A stretch of DNA of 5,393 nucleotides from Pseudomonadota bacterium (GCA_021826485.1 JAKAZX010000294.1:1-5393), one strand, 5' to 3'; shown: positions 1-5,393, numbered from the stretch's first letter. Numbers and translations: made by a program. The notes: a model not told the origin generated them from the sequence alone.

Positions 1-150
1 CGGCGCGGGGGCGAGCAGCCGCCACGCGATGAGGCCGGCCGCCAGCAGCAGCAGCCCGGGCAGCAGCCAGCGCCGCAGCCGCCGGCGCGGCCGCACCGCG
101 GTCTTTCCGCCGGGGGCCGGCGGGGGGCGGAGGGAAACCTGATCGTCCAT
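1..150 (-). CDS. N-terminus of a membrane-anchored protein, possibly HlyD/membrane-fusion type (partial, cut by window edge)
   Basis: Reading leftward from the ATG at 150, the frame is open for 50 codons to the window edge. Residues 1-21 are a polar, proline-rich cytoplasmic tail. An arginine-rich stretch (RPRRRLRRW, about residues 20-28) follows, then a leucine/alanine-rich membrane segment (about residues 28-46), then LLAPAP leading outward. The positive-inside pattern predicts one N-in, C-out anchor with the bulk of the protein in the periplasm. Periplasmic adaptor (HlyD/membrane-fusion) proteins commonly begin this way, but so do many other anchored proteins, and no adaptor core domain lies in the window. 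I see no Shine-Dalgarno before the ATG, but a TATAAC hexamer ends 6 bases upstream of it. It lies on the same strand as the operon, with a 177-base gap after the small gene at 328-501. Confidence 0.5.
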   Translation of the reverse strand, partial: MDDQVSLRPPPAPGGKTAVRPRRRLRRWLLPGLLLLAAGLIAWRLLAPAP

Positions 151-162
151 GCCGTCGTTATA
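150..162 (-). promoter_or_regulatory. Possible -10 hexamer placed for a leaderless transcript
   Basis: The minus strand carries TATAAC at 162-157, a 5/6 match to the sigma-70 -10 consensus. Initiation 7 bases past the hexamer would fall on the A of the ATG at 150, giving a leaderless mRNA, which would fit the lack of a Shine-Dalgarno. No -35-like hexamer sits at a 16-18 base spacing and there is no extended -10 TG, so the call is weak. Confidence 0.2.
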
Positions 163-292
163 CCGGGGAAACGCGGGATGCGCCGCCCTGTCAGATGGGG
201 CGCTGCAATCCGCGCGCCAGCCGCCCGCCGTGCTGCGCCGCGGCATTGGCGCGGCCCGGCTGTCCGAAGCGGCGACAGCACCGTCCGGCGGC

Positions 293-316
293 GCGACAGA
301 AGGGGCGACAGAAGGG
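293..316. repeat. Two perfect tandem copies of a 12-bp unit
   Basis: The unit GCGACAGAAGGG occurs at 293-304 and again directly at 305-316, followed by a further partial GCG. It lies just past the stop codon of the small membrane gene (328-330), in the untranslated gap before the left-edge gene. It is probably a replication-slippage duplication. No function is evident. Confidence 0.8.
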
Positions 317-327
317 GCGGCGGATGG

Positions 328-501
328 TCAGAACAGCAGCCGCGCGACGCTCCAGACGATCAGCCACAGCACCGCCGACAGCACCGCGATGGTCAGCAGC
401 GCGGCCCCAACCGGCAGGCGCGGGGAGGCCGGCGCGCGGTCGCGGGCCCGGTCCCGGGTCAGGTCCTGCTGGTCGGCTGGGTGCCAGACAGGCTGCGGCA
501 A
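328..501 (-). CDS. Small single-span membrane protein, unknown function (57 aa, TTG start)
   Basis: I do not recognise this protein. From the TTG at 501 it has 57 residues. Residues 1-30 are a polar, charged N-terminal tail with an RDRARDRA-like stretch. Residues 31-54 form one strongly hydrophobic helix (from VGAALLTIAV to LIVWSVA), and the protein ends RLLF. I chose this start because GGAGG at 514-510 is 8 bases upstream. A longer version could start at a TTG at 525 (65 residues), but the GGAGG would then lie inside the coding region. A clean membrane helix at the end of a short frame with an ideal ribosome site argues for a real gene. Topology is uncertain: the tail holds several arginines, suggesting N-in. 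It sits about 140 bases past the epimerase stop and may have its own promoter in that gap. Confidence 0.6.
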   Translation of the reverse strand: MPQPVWHPADQQDLTRDRARDRAPASPRLPVGAALLTIAVLSAVLWLIVWSVARLLF

Positions 502-509
502 GAGCAACA

Positions 510-514
510 CCTCC
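510..514 (-). promoter_or_regulatory. Ribosome binding site GGAGG that decides a TTG start
   Basis: GGAGG on the minus strand lies 8 bases before the TTG at 501. It is the best Shine-Dalgarno match I found in the window, and it favours the 57-residue form of the small membrane protein. Confidence 0.55.
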
Positions 515-550
515 GAAACGAACAAGCACCGGTCATCGCATGACCGCTGC

Positions 551-564
551 CTGCTTCAAAGCAG
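551..564. promoter_or_regulatory. Dyad symmetry CTGCTT-CA-AAGCAG
   Basis: Two 6-base arms form a near-perfect palindrome with a 2-base centre, located 50-63 bases upstream of the small gene's start. It could be an operator half-site pair or a small RNA hairpin in the leader. There is no run of T after it, so it is not an intrinsic terminator. Confidence 0.3.
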
Positions 565-598
565 AGCTGTCGCCAAATTTCCCCGAACACGACGAAAT

Positions 599-633
599 GA
601 GTAGCGAGGGCGAATCTTACCGAATTGCTACTC
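599..633. repeat. 7-bp inverted repeat flanking a candidate -10 box, with CGAAT repeats
   Basis: GAGTAGC at 599-605 is mirrored by GCTACTC at 627-633, with 21 bases between. The candidate minus-strand -10 (619-614) lies in the spacer. CGAAT occurs three times nearby, at 611, 621 and 633. Bases 571-645 are roughly 55% AT, far above the rest of the window. The arrangement could be an operator or an RNA stem after the epimerase stop. No T-tract follows. Confidence 0.4.
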
Positions 634-642
634 GAATGTAAG
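614..642 (-). promoter_or_regulatory. Candidate sigma-70-type promoter for the small membrane protein gene
   Basis: On the minus strand CTTACA (642-637) and TAAGAT (619-614) each match 4 of 6 consensus bases and are separated by exactly 17 bases. The site begins directly after the epimerase stop codon (645-643), in the most AT-rich stretch of the window. The predicted start near 607 would give a leader of about 105 bases before the TTG at 501. The hexamers are weak, so the support is positional and compositional. Confidence 0.35.
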
Positions 643-1557
643 TTACGCCAGCAGCGCGGCCAGCCCTTGCTCCAGCGTCGTTGCCGCCGATACCCCCAGC
701 AGTTCGCGGGCGCGCGCGGGATCGCCGAGGGAGCGGGCGATGTCCCCCGGCCGCGCCGGGCCGTGGGCGATCTGCGGCGTGCGGCCGAGCAGCCGGGCCA
801 GCGTCCCCGCCAGATCCCGCACGCTGGTCGCCCGCCCGGTGCAGACATTCAGCACCGCCGCCCCCGGCGCCCGGCCGAGCCGCGCCATCGCCGCCAGCAG
901 GTGCGCCACCACATCGGCGACGAACACGAAATCCCGCGTCTGGCCGCCGTCGCCGTGCAGCGTGATCCCTTCCCCCCGCGCCAGACGGGCGGCGAAGATC
1001 GACACGACGCCGCTGTAGGGGGAGGACGGGTCCTGCCGCGGCCCATAGACGTTGAAGAAGCGCAGGCCCAGCGTCGGCACGCCATGCACGCCCCAGGCGA
1101 CGCGGCCGTGCAGCTCGCTGCCCAGCTTGTCGGCGCCATAGGCGGTGCGCGGCGCGCAGACGGCATCCTCCCGCGCCACCGCGTCACCCAGATCGCCATA
1201 GACCGCGGCGGACGAGGCATAGACCACCGGGATGCGCCCGGCATCCCGCGCCGCCTCGAACACCGCGATGCTGCCCGACTGGTTGGTATGGTGCGTGCCG
1301 CGCCAGTCGGCATTGCCGCGCGCGACCGAGGCGATGGCCGCCAGGTGGAAGCAGCCGGCGACCCCGGCCATCGCCTGCGCCAGCACCGCCGGATCGGCCA
1401 CGTCGCCCACCAGCACCCGGCAGCGCGGATCGAGGTTGGCGCGCCGGCCGGTCGAGAAATCGTCCAGCACGCGCACGTCATGCCCGTCCGCCAGCAGCGC
1501 GTCGGCGAGGTGCGAGCCGATGAAGCCGGCCCCGCCGGTGATGAGATAGGTCGGCAT
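643..1557 (-). CDS. NAD-dependent UDP-sugar 4-epimerase, extended SDR family (GalE/WbpP-like)
   Basis: This 304-residue protein is full length for the extended short-chain dehydrogenase/epimerase family. The Rossmann NAD motif TGGAGFIG is at 7-14, followed by LDDFSTG at 31-37. Ser115/Ser116 lie in ASSAAVYG (114-121), and the catalytic Tyr140 and Lys144 in YGADK. FFNVYGPRQDPSSPYSG (167-183) and GDGGQTRDFVFVADV (202-216) are the substrate-side signatures typical of UDP-glucose/UDP-GlcNAc 4-epimerases. The RPGDI...LGDP block (269-280) is also typical. Such enzymes invert C4 of a UDP-hexose or UDP-N-acetylhexosamine in the cytoplasm and so supply glycan precursors. The exact sugar cannot be read from the sequence, and a dehydratase role is less likely given the PSSPYSG motif. 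It is the last gene of the operon, starting 7 bases after the GT9 stop with no clear Shine-Dalgarno, so coupled translation is likely. Confidence 0.9.
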   Translation of the reverse strand: MPTYLITGGAGFIGSHLADALLADGHDVRVLDDFSTGRRANLDPRCRVLVGDVADPAVLAQAMAGVAGCFHLAAIASVARGNADWRGTHHTNQSGSIAVFEAARDAGRIPVVYASSAAVYGDLGDAVAREDAVCAPRTAYGADKLGSELHGRVAWGVHGVPTLGLRFFNVYGPRQDPSSPYSGVVSIFAARLARGEGITLHGDGGQTRDFVFVADVVAHLLAAMARLGRAPGAAVLNVCTGRATSVRDLAGTLARLLGRTPQIAHGPARPGDIARSLGDPARARELLGVSAATTLEQGLAALLA

Positions 1558-1564
1558 GGCGCGG

Positions 1565-2686
1565 CTATGCGGCGGGCAGCCGCGCCAGCAGGCGCTGGGC
1601 GAGATCGGCGGGGTCGAGCAGGGTCATGCAGTTCTCGGTCTTGGTGCAGTCGCCATAGCAGCACAGGCAGTCCAGCGCCCGCGTGAACACCTTGTCGATC
1701 AGCCCGCCGAAATCTTCAATCTCGGCGTGGCTGGTGGGGCCGAACACGGCGACGGCGGGCAGGCCGATCGCGGTCGCGACATGCAGCGCCAGCGTGTCGC
1801 CGCACAGCAGCGCATCGGCCTGCGCCAGCATGGCGACGAAGGCGCCCACCCCCTCCGGCGTCAGCGCCAGTGCCACCCGGGCGGGGTCGCATTGCGCGCG
1901 CACCGCCTCGGCCTTGGCCTGTTCGCCGGCGCCGCCGACCAGCAGCACGGCGGCGTCCGAGTGTGCGCAGACCGCCTGGATGCAGCGTGCGATCGGGACG
2001 CTGTCCAGCATCTTCTTCGGCCAGCGGGTGCCCGCGCCCAGGTTGATCGCGACCAGCCGCCGCGGCCGGACGCCGAACAGATGGGCGACGCGCGCGGCGG
2101 CGGCGGCGTGGAGTGCCGGGGGCAGCCGCAGCGCGGGCCGCGGCGGCGGGCCGGCGGCGCCCAGGATCGCCAGCATCCGCGCCTGGTAGGTCGCCGTGTT
2201 GGCGCGCTTCAGCCGGTCGAACGCCGCCATCTCCAGCCAGGCGCGGGCGGCATCGTTGCTCGGCGTCACCACCCCGCGCACGGCATGGAAGCCGACCGGC
2301 GGGCGGGTGCCGGCGGCCAGGGTGGCCAGTGCCGCGCTCTCGGCATCGTTGGACAGCGAATAGACCTGCGTCCAGCCGCCGGTGGCGATGCGCGCCAGGC
2401 CCTCCGGCGCCAGCGGGATCACCTCGTCCACAAGCGCCATCATGCCGACCAGCTCCGCCGCCTCCGGCCGGGTCGCCCAGGCGATGAACGGCCGGCGGTG
2501 CCGCGCCGCGACCGCCGGCAGCAGGCTGGCGGTGCGCAGCACGTCGCCGATCGCATCCAGCTTGATGAACAGCACCCGATCCTCGAACGGCGCGACATGC
2601 GTGCAGGCGGGGCATTCCGACCCGTCCAGCTTGTTGAAATCGCACGGGCGCGCGGCGCGGTGGTGGCGGCAGTCGAAACGGATCAT
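1565..2686 (-). CDS. Family 9 glycosyltransferase (ADP-heptose:LPS heptosyltransferase-like) with two cysteine clusters
   Basis: The 373-residue length is normal for GT9, a GT-B-fold family. The N-terminal acceptor-side motif FIKLDAIGDVLRTASLLPAV is at 40-59. The nucleotide-sugar half contains INLGAGTRWPKK (214-225), LLVGGAGE (248-255) and GDTLALHVATAIGLPAVAVFGPT (296-318). GT9 enzymes typically transfer heptose from ADP-heptose to lipopolysaccharide core at the inner face of the inner membrane. The donor here is not proven. Unusually, residues 6-28 form a C-x8-C-x9-C-x2-C cluster before the fold, suggesting a bound metal. A second cluster (Cys340, 342, 343, 347, 353) sits at the C-terminus, where many GT9 proteins carry a related CxxC...CM element. 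The ATG overlaps the stop of the upstream GNAT gene as ATGA, and a weak AAGG lies at 2697-2694. Confidence 0.88.
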   Translation of the reverse strand: MIRFDCRHHRAARPCDFNKLDGSECPACTHVAPFEDRVLFIKLDAIGDVLRTASLLPAVAARHRRPFIAWATRPEAAELVGMMALVDEVIPLAPEGLARIATGGWTQVYSLSNDAESAALATLAAGTRPPVGFHAVRGVVTPSNDAARAWLEMAAFDRLKRANTATYQARMLAILGAAGPPPRPALRLPPALHAAAAARVAHLFGVRPRRLVAINLGAGTRWPKKMLDSVPIARCIQAVCAHSDAAVLLVGGAGEQAKAEAVRAQCDPARVALALTPEGVGAFVAMLAQADALLCGDTLALHVATAIGLPAVAVFGPTSHAEIEDFGGLIDKVFTRALDCLCCYGDCTKTENCMTLLDPADLAQRLLARLPAA

Positions 2687-3726
2687 GGCACGGCCTTATC
2701 CGAGTGCCGGCGGCGGGGGAAGCGCGACGCGAGCCTGCCCGCGGCGTGCCGGGCGATCGCCAGCGCCCCGGCGGCCTGCCAGAGCGGGCAGAGTTCCACG
2801 CCGATGCGCTGGGCGCGCGTGCCGGTCCAGCCGGCCTTGTAGCCGTCATCGCCGCGGCCGAAATCCAGCATGGTCACCCGCTCCGCGTCCAGCAGGTGGC
2901 GGATGGTCAGCGCCGTCAGCACGGTGCCGGGGGAGGCATCGCGCGCCGCCTCGTCATGCGCCAGCTTGTGGACCCGGGCGATGCCGTCCGCGACCGTCCA
3001 GATCTGGACGGCAAGCGGCGTCGCGCCCCGGTGCAGCAGCGCCAGCCGCAAGGCGCCCGCCGCCGCGGCGGCGCGCATCAGGGCGGCGGGGAAGGCCGGA
3101 TAGGGTTCCGGCTCCTTCCAGCTTCGCGCATAGACCGCCTCATAGGCGGCGATGGCGGCATCCAGCCGGGCGGCATCGCGGACCATCTCGAACCCCAGCG
3201 CGGGGTCGCGCGCGGCGCGGGCCAGGCGGCGGCGGACGGTGTTGCGCAGTTCGCCGGGCCGGGACGCCAGATAGGCTTCCCAGCCCATCCCGGCGACGCG
3301 GACATGCCAGTTGCCGAAATGGGCGAAGCGCAGCGGCACCATGCCGCCGCGGCCAAAGCCGGCGAGCAGCGGCGGCAGGCCCGGCCAGTCGGCCTCCAGC
3401 GCATCCAGCCGCAGCGTCCCGGCGGCACGGCAGAACCGCGCGAAGCCGCGGCCGGCGCGGCGCAGCTCCGCCGCCGTGGCGTCCGGCGCGGCGAGCGGGC
3501 GGAACCGGGTCGTGTAGGGGGTGGTCAGCCCCGCCAGCCGACCGTCCCCGAAGCGGAGCAGCGGCAGCGCCACGCGCGCCCCGCCCGCCGGCGTGCCGGC
3601 GCACAGGAACAGCGGCGCCGCCCCCGCCGGCAGCGCGGCGGCGGCGACGGCGGCGAACCAGGGGGCGCCCAGCTCGAACTCCGCCTCGGCCAGCGGCGGC
3701 GGCTCGGCCGATGCGGTGACGCGCAT
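2683..3726 (-). CDS. GNAT-family acyltransferase, BioF2-like/CelD-BcsL type
   Basis: The protein has 347 residues. The C-terminal half resembles the BioF2-like acetyltransferase domain (Pfam PF13480 by recollection). It has YLASRPGELRNTVRRRLARA (152-171), the YEAVYARSWKEPEPYP segment (195-210), then LRLALLHRGATPLAVQIWTV (226-245) with a following IARVHKLAHDE strand (249-259) and LDFGRGDDGYKAGW (287-300). The N-terminal half is a degenerate GNAT-like fold, as is common in CelD/FemAB-related proteins. Members near glycan genes are thought to acylate sugars or aminoacylate acceptors using acyl-CoA or aminoacyl-tRNA. The substrate here is unknown. The start at 3726 is chosen because TGATG couples it to the stop of the upstream gene; a longer reading to 3999 would overlap that gene by 274 bases with low-complexity sequence. 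It overlaps the GT9 gene by 4 bases. Confidence 0.8.
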   Translation of the reverse strand: MRVTASAEPPPLAEAEFELGAPWFAAVAAAALPAGAAPLFLCAGTPAGGARVALPLLRFGDGRLAGLTTPYTTRFRPLAAPDATAAELRRAGRGFARFCRAAGTLRLDALEADWPGLPPLLAGFGRGGMVPLRFAHFGNWHVRVAGMGWEAYLASRPGELRNTVRRRLARAARDPALGFEMVRDAARLDAAIAAYEAVYARSWKEPEPYPAFPAALMRAAAAAGALRLALLHRGATPLAVQIWTVADGIARVHKLAHDEAARDASPGTVLTALTIRHLLDAERVTMLDFGRGDDGYKAGWTGTRAQRIGVELCPLWQAAGALAIARHAAGRLASRFPRRRHSDKAVP

Positions 3727-4493
3727 CAGCCGACGGCCCGCCGCAGTTCGTACCAGGCGAGGCCGATCCATTCGTGCAGCGCGAAATAGCTGTTCCGCCA
3801 GCCGGCGACGCGCGGCACCAGCAGGCCGATGTGGAAGGTGATCGCCCGGTCCGGCGGCAGCGGCGCCGGGATGGCCGCAAGCCCGGTGCCGGCAAACGCC
3901 AGCAGCGCCCGGCGCATGTGCCAGGAATGGGTGACGACGTAGACCGTGCGGATGCCGGCCGGTAGCAGCATCGCGGCGGTGAAGCGCGCATTCTCCCACG
4001 TGTCGCGCGACGCCGGCTCGACCCAGCGCGGGGGGATTGCGAAGTCGGCGGCAAGGCTCGCCGCCATCAGGGTCGCAACCGGCGGCCCCTCCGGATCCAC
4101 GAGGCCGCCGGTGACCAGGATCGGCAGATGCGTCGCCCGCGCCAGCGCCGCCCCGGCCTGCAACCGCTCCAGCGACAGCGGGCCGGCCACGTCGATCGCC
4201 GCCCCGTCCACCCGCCGCACATCGCCGCCGAGAATGACGACCGCCTGCGGCGCCGGGCCGGGCGGCGGCGGCGGCCAGGATTCCAGCCCCCTCAGCAGCA
4301 GCGCCGAGACCAGCGGCAGCGCCAGCAGCAGCAGCAGCACGAGCGACCAGCCGGCGAGGCGGCGGCGGCCGAGCAGCACCGCGACCAGCGCGAGCGCAGC
4401 CAGATTGACCGGGGGCACCAGGACGACGGCGGCGACGGCGCTGAGCACCCCCACCTCATGCCGCAACCGCGCGCCGAAGCCCAGCATCACCAT
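3726..4493 (-). CDS. Membrane-anchored DUF218 protein (YdcF/ElyC/SanA family)
   Basis: From the ATG at 4493 the protein has 255 residues. Two hydrophobic spans (about 14-42 and 48-67) flank a basic GRRR turn and form the N-terminal membrane part, followed by a proline linker at 74-82. The DUF218 domain then runs to the end: AVVILGGD (84-91), LSLERLQAGAALAR (106-119), ILVTGG (125-130), SRDTWENARF (162-171), VVTHSWHMRRAL (186-197) and HEWIGLAWYELRR (240-252). These match the conserved Asp/Gly, S-x-x-T-x-E-N-A, T-x-x-x-H-M-x-R-A and terminal HE-x-x-G blocks of the family. ElyC and SanA of Escherichia coli are linked to envelope integrity and peptidoglycan or lipid-carrier metabolism, though the reaction is not firmly known. 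A second ATG at 4487 would give 253 residues. Neither start has a good Shine-Dalgarno. It is the first gene of the operon. Confidence 0.85.
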   Translation of the reverse strand: MVMLGFGARLRHEVGVLSAVAAVVLVPPVNLAALALVAVLLGRRRLAGWSLVLLLLLALPLVSALLLRGLESWPPPPPGPAPQAVVILGGDVRRVDGAAIDVAGPLSLERLQAGAALARATHLPILVTGGLVDPEGPPVATLMAASLAADFAIPPRWVEPASRDTWENARFTAAMLLPAGIRTVYVVTHSWHMRRALLAFAGTGLAAIPAPLPPDRAITFHIGLLVPRVAGWRNSYFALHEWIGLAWYELRRAVG

Positions 4494-4528
4494 TGCAACC
4501 GGCGGGGATTCCCGGGCAGTGCTGCCGC
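4494..4528. promoter_or_regulatory. Very short divergent intergenic region with two small dyads
   Basis: Only 35 bases lie between the divergent starts at 4493 (minus) and 4529 (plus). They contain GGGATTCCC at 4505-4513 and GGCAG-TG-CTGCC at 4515-4526, both small dyads. Neither direction shows a convincing -10/-35 pair here, so promoters probably extend into the coding regions or one start is annotated too far upstream. Confidence 0.3.
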
Positions 4529-5393
4529 GTGACCGCACCCGCCCACGCCCGCATCCGCCTCGCGCCGATCCGCGACCCCGCCGCCCTGGAGGCGGAATGG
4601 CGGGCGCTGGAGGCGATCGCCGATGCGTCCTTCTTCCAGAGCTGGACCTGGGTCGGCTGCCTGGCCGCGGAGCGCTTCCCCGACCCCTGGCTGCTGCGGG
4701 CGGAGGGGGCGGACGGCACCACGCTCGGCCTCGCGCTGCTGAACCGCCGCGGCGGCCGGCTGTGGCTGAATGAAAGTGGCGATCCGGCGCTGGACGCCGC
4801 CTATGTCGAGCATAACGGCGTGCTGCTGGCCCGCACGGCCACCGGGCTGCTGGCCGACTGCCTCGGCGCGCTGCTCGGCGGCAGCCGGCGGCCGCTGGTG
4901 CTGTCGGGCGTCGCCCCGGCAATGGCCGATGCCGTCCGGGCGGCCGGCGGGATCGTGCGGGTGCGGCGCGAGAGCCTGGCCCCCTTCGCCGACCTCGCCG
5001 CCGCCGGCGGCACGGCGGCGGGGTATCTCGCCACGCTCTCGGCCAATACCCGCCAGCAGCTTCGCCGCTCCGACCGCAGCTTCGCCCCGGTCACGGTCCG
5101 GGCGGCGGGGACGGTTGCGGAGGCGTGGGCCTTCCTGGACGCGCTGGCGGCGCTGCATCAGGCGACGTGGACCGCGCGCGGCCGGCCCGGCGCCTTCGCC
5201 GAGCCGCAGTTCCGCCGCTTCCATCGCGCCCTGCTGGCCCGCGCCGTGCCGCGCGGGGAAGCGATGCTGCTGCACGTGCAGGGCGCCGCCGGCACGATCG
5301 GCTATCTGTACAATTTCCGCTGGCGCGGCCGGATGCTCGCCTACCAGTCGGGGTTCGACTACGCGGCTTCGGGCCGGCACGGCAAGCCGGGGC
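4529..5393 (+). CDS. Second GNAT-family acyltransferase, BioF2-like/CelD-BcsL type (C-terminus cut by window edge)
   Basis: Starting at the GTG at 4529, the frame stays open to the right edge, giving 288 residues. The N-terminal block ASFFQSWTWVGCL (33-45) is typical of CelD/BcsL-like proteins. YLATLSANTRQQLRRSDR (166-183), LHQATWTARGRPGAF (209-223), FHRALLARAVPRGEAMLLHV and IGYLYNFRWRGRMLAYQSGF (257-276) match the BioF2-like acetyltransferase fold. The visible end, SGRHGKPG, is where this family continues into its last conserved helix, so perhaps 50-90 residues are missing. The general architecture equals that of the minus-strand GNAT at 2683-3726, but the residues differ widely, so the two are distant paralogs at best. 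The likely role is acylation of a glycan or amino acceptor in the cytoplasm; the substrate is unknown. The GTG has no Shine-Dalgarno; a TTG at 4493 in the same frame is possible but less likely. Confidence 0.82.
   Translation, partial: MTAPAHARIRLAPIRDPAALEAEWRALEAIADASFFQSWTWVGCLAAERFPDPWLLRAEGADGTTLGLALLNRRGGRLWLNESGDPALDAAYVEHNGVLLARTATGLLADCLGALLGGSRRPLVLSGVAPAMADAVRAAGGIVRVRRESLAPFADLAAAGGTAAGYLATLSANTRQQLRRSDRSFAPVTVRAAGTVAEAWAFLDALAALHQATWTARGRPGAFAEPQFRRFHRALLARAVPRGEAMLLHVQGAAGTIGYLYNFRWRGRMLAYQSGFDYAASGRHGKPG

Noticed and set aside
191..529. Minus-strand frame of 112 codons overlapping the small membrane gene
   Set aside because: It is Ala/Arg/Gly-rich with no structural pattern. 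The overlapping frame at 328-501 has a ribosome site and a clean membrane helix.
149..641. Plus-strand open frames of about 120-150 codons in the left region
   Set aside because: They are Arg/Ala/Ser-rich without motifs, and they run opposite a better-supported minus-strand gene.
625..1686. Plus-strand open frame (353 codons) opposite the epimerase
   Set aside because: The opposite strand encodes a complete epimerase with an intact NAD motif and YxxxK. This frame gives an Arg/Pro-rich low-complexity product.
1556..2842. Long plus-strand open frame (428 codons) opposite the GT9 gene
   Set aside because: It is antisense to a gene with clear GT9 motifs. Its product is rich in Arg, Gln, His and Gly without domain structure, the usual shadow in very GC-rich DNA where stop codons are rare.
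2704..3789. Plus-strand open frame (361 codons) opposite the GNAT gene
   Set aside because: The product is Gln/Arg/Gly-rich with no recognisable motif, and the minus strand has a coherent BioF2-like protein coupled to its neighbours.
3727..3999. Upstream extension of the minus-strand GNAT gene to an ATG at 3999
   Set aside because: The extra 91 residues lie in the wrong frame over the conserved DUF218 C-terminus and look like shadow sequence. The ATG at 3726 forms a TGATG junction with the upstream stop.
4321..4341. Run of CAG triplets resembling a microsatellite
   Set aside because: On the coding minus strand it reads as CTG leucine codons in the second membrane span of the DUF218 protein, so it is explained by codon preference.
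4494..4922. N-terminal extension of the DUF218 protein to 4922
   Set aside because: The extra 143 residues are Arg/Pro/Gly-rich and antisense to the plus-strand GNAT. The membrane segments of the family begin right after the ATG at 4493 or 4487.

Overview
This is a very GC-rich window whose codons mostly end in G or C. It reads like an alphaproteobacterium, perhaps Rhodospirillales or Acetobacteraceae. That is an impression from composition and protein style, not a phylogenetic result. I see no tRNA, rRNA, CRISPR array, transposase or phage gene.

The core is a tightly packed minus-strand operon, read from right to left. Its order is a membrane-anchored DUF218/YdcF-ElyC-type protein (4493 to 3726), a BioF2/CelD-BcsL-like GNAT acyltransferase (3726 to 2683), a family 9 glycosyltransferase with two cysteine clusters (2686 to 1565) and an NAD-dependent UDP-sugar 4-epimerase (1557 to 643). 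The junctions are a 1-base TGATG overlap, a 4-base ATGA overlap and a 7-base gap, so the genes are probably co-transcribed and translationally coupled. A second BioF2-like GNAT gene starts at about 4529 on the plus strand and runs off the right edge. Only about 35 bases separate the two divergent starts.

Left of the operon, bases 151 to 642 hold one credible small gene: a single-span membrane protein of about 57 residues with a TTG start behind a good GGAGG. Upstream of it is an AT-richer stretch with a possible promoter, a 7-bp inverted repeat and a dyad. At the left edge (1 to 150) is the N-terminus of an inner-membrane-anchored protein, in the style of a membrane-fusion/HlyD adaptor but too short to name.

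Working model (inference): the operon makes or decorates a cell-surface glycan. The epimerase would supply a UDP-sugar, the GT9 enzyme would transfer a sugar, one or both GNAT proteins would acylate a sugar or amino group, and the DUF218 protein would act at the membrane on envelope or lipid-carrier metabolism. No polymerase, flippase or export gene is visible, so the end product cannot be named.
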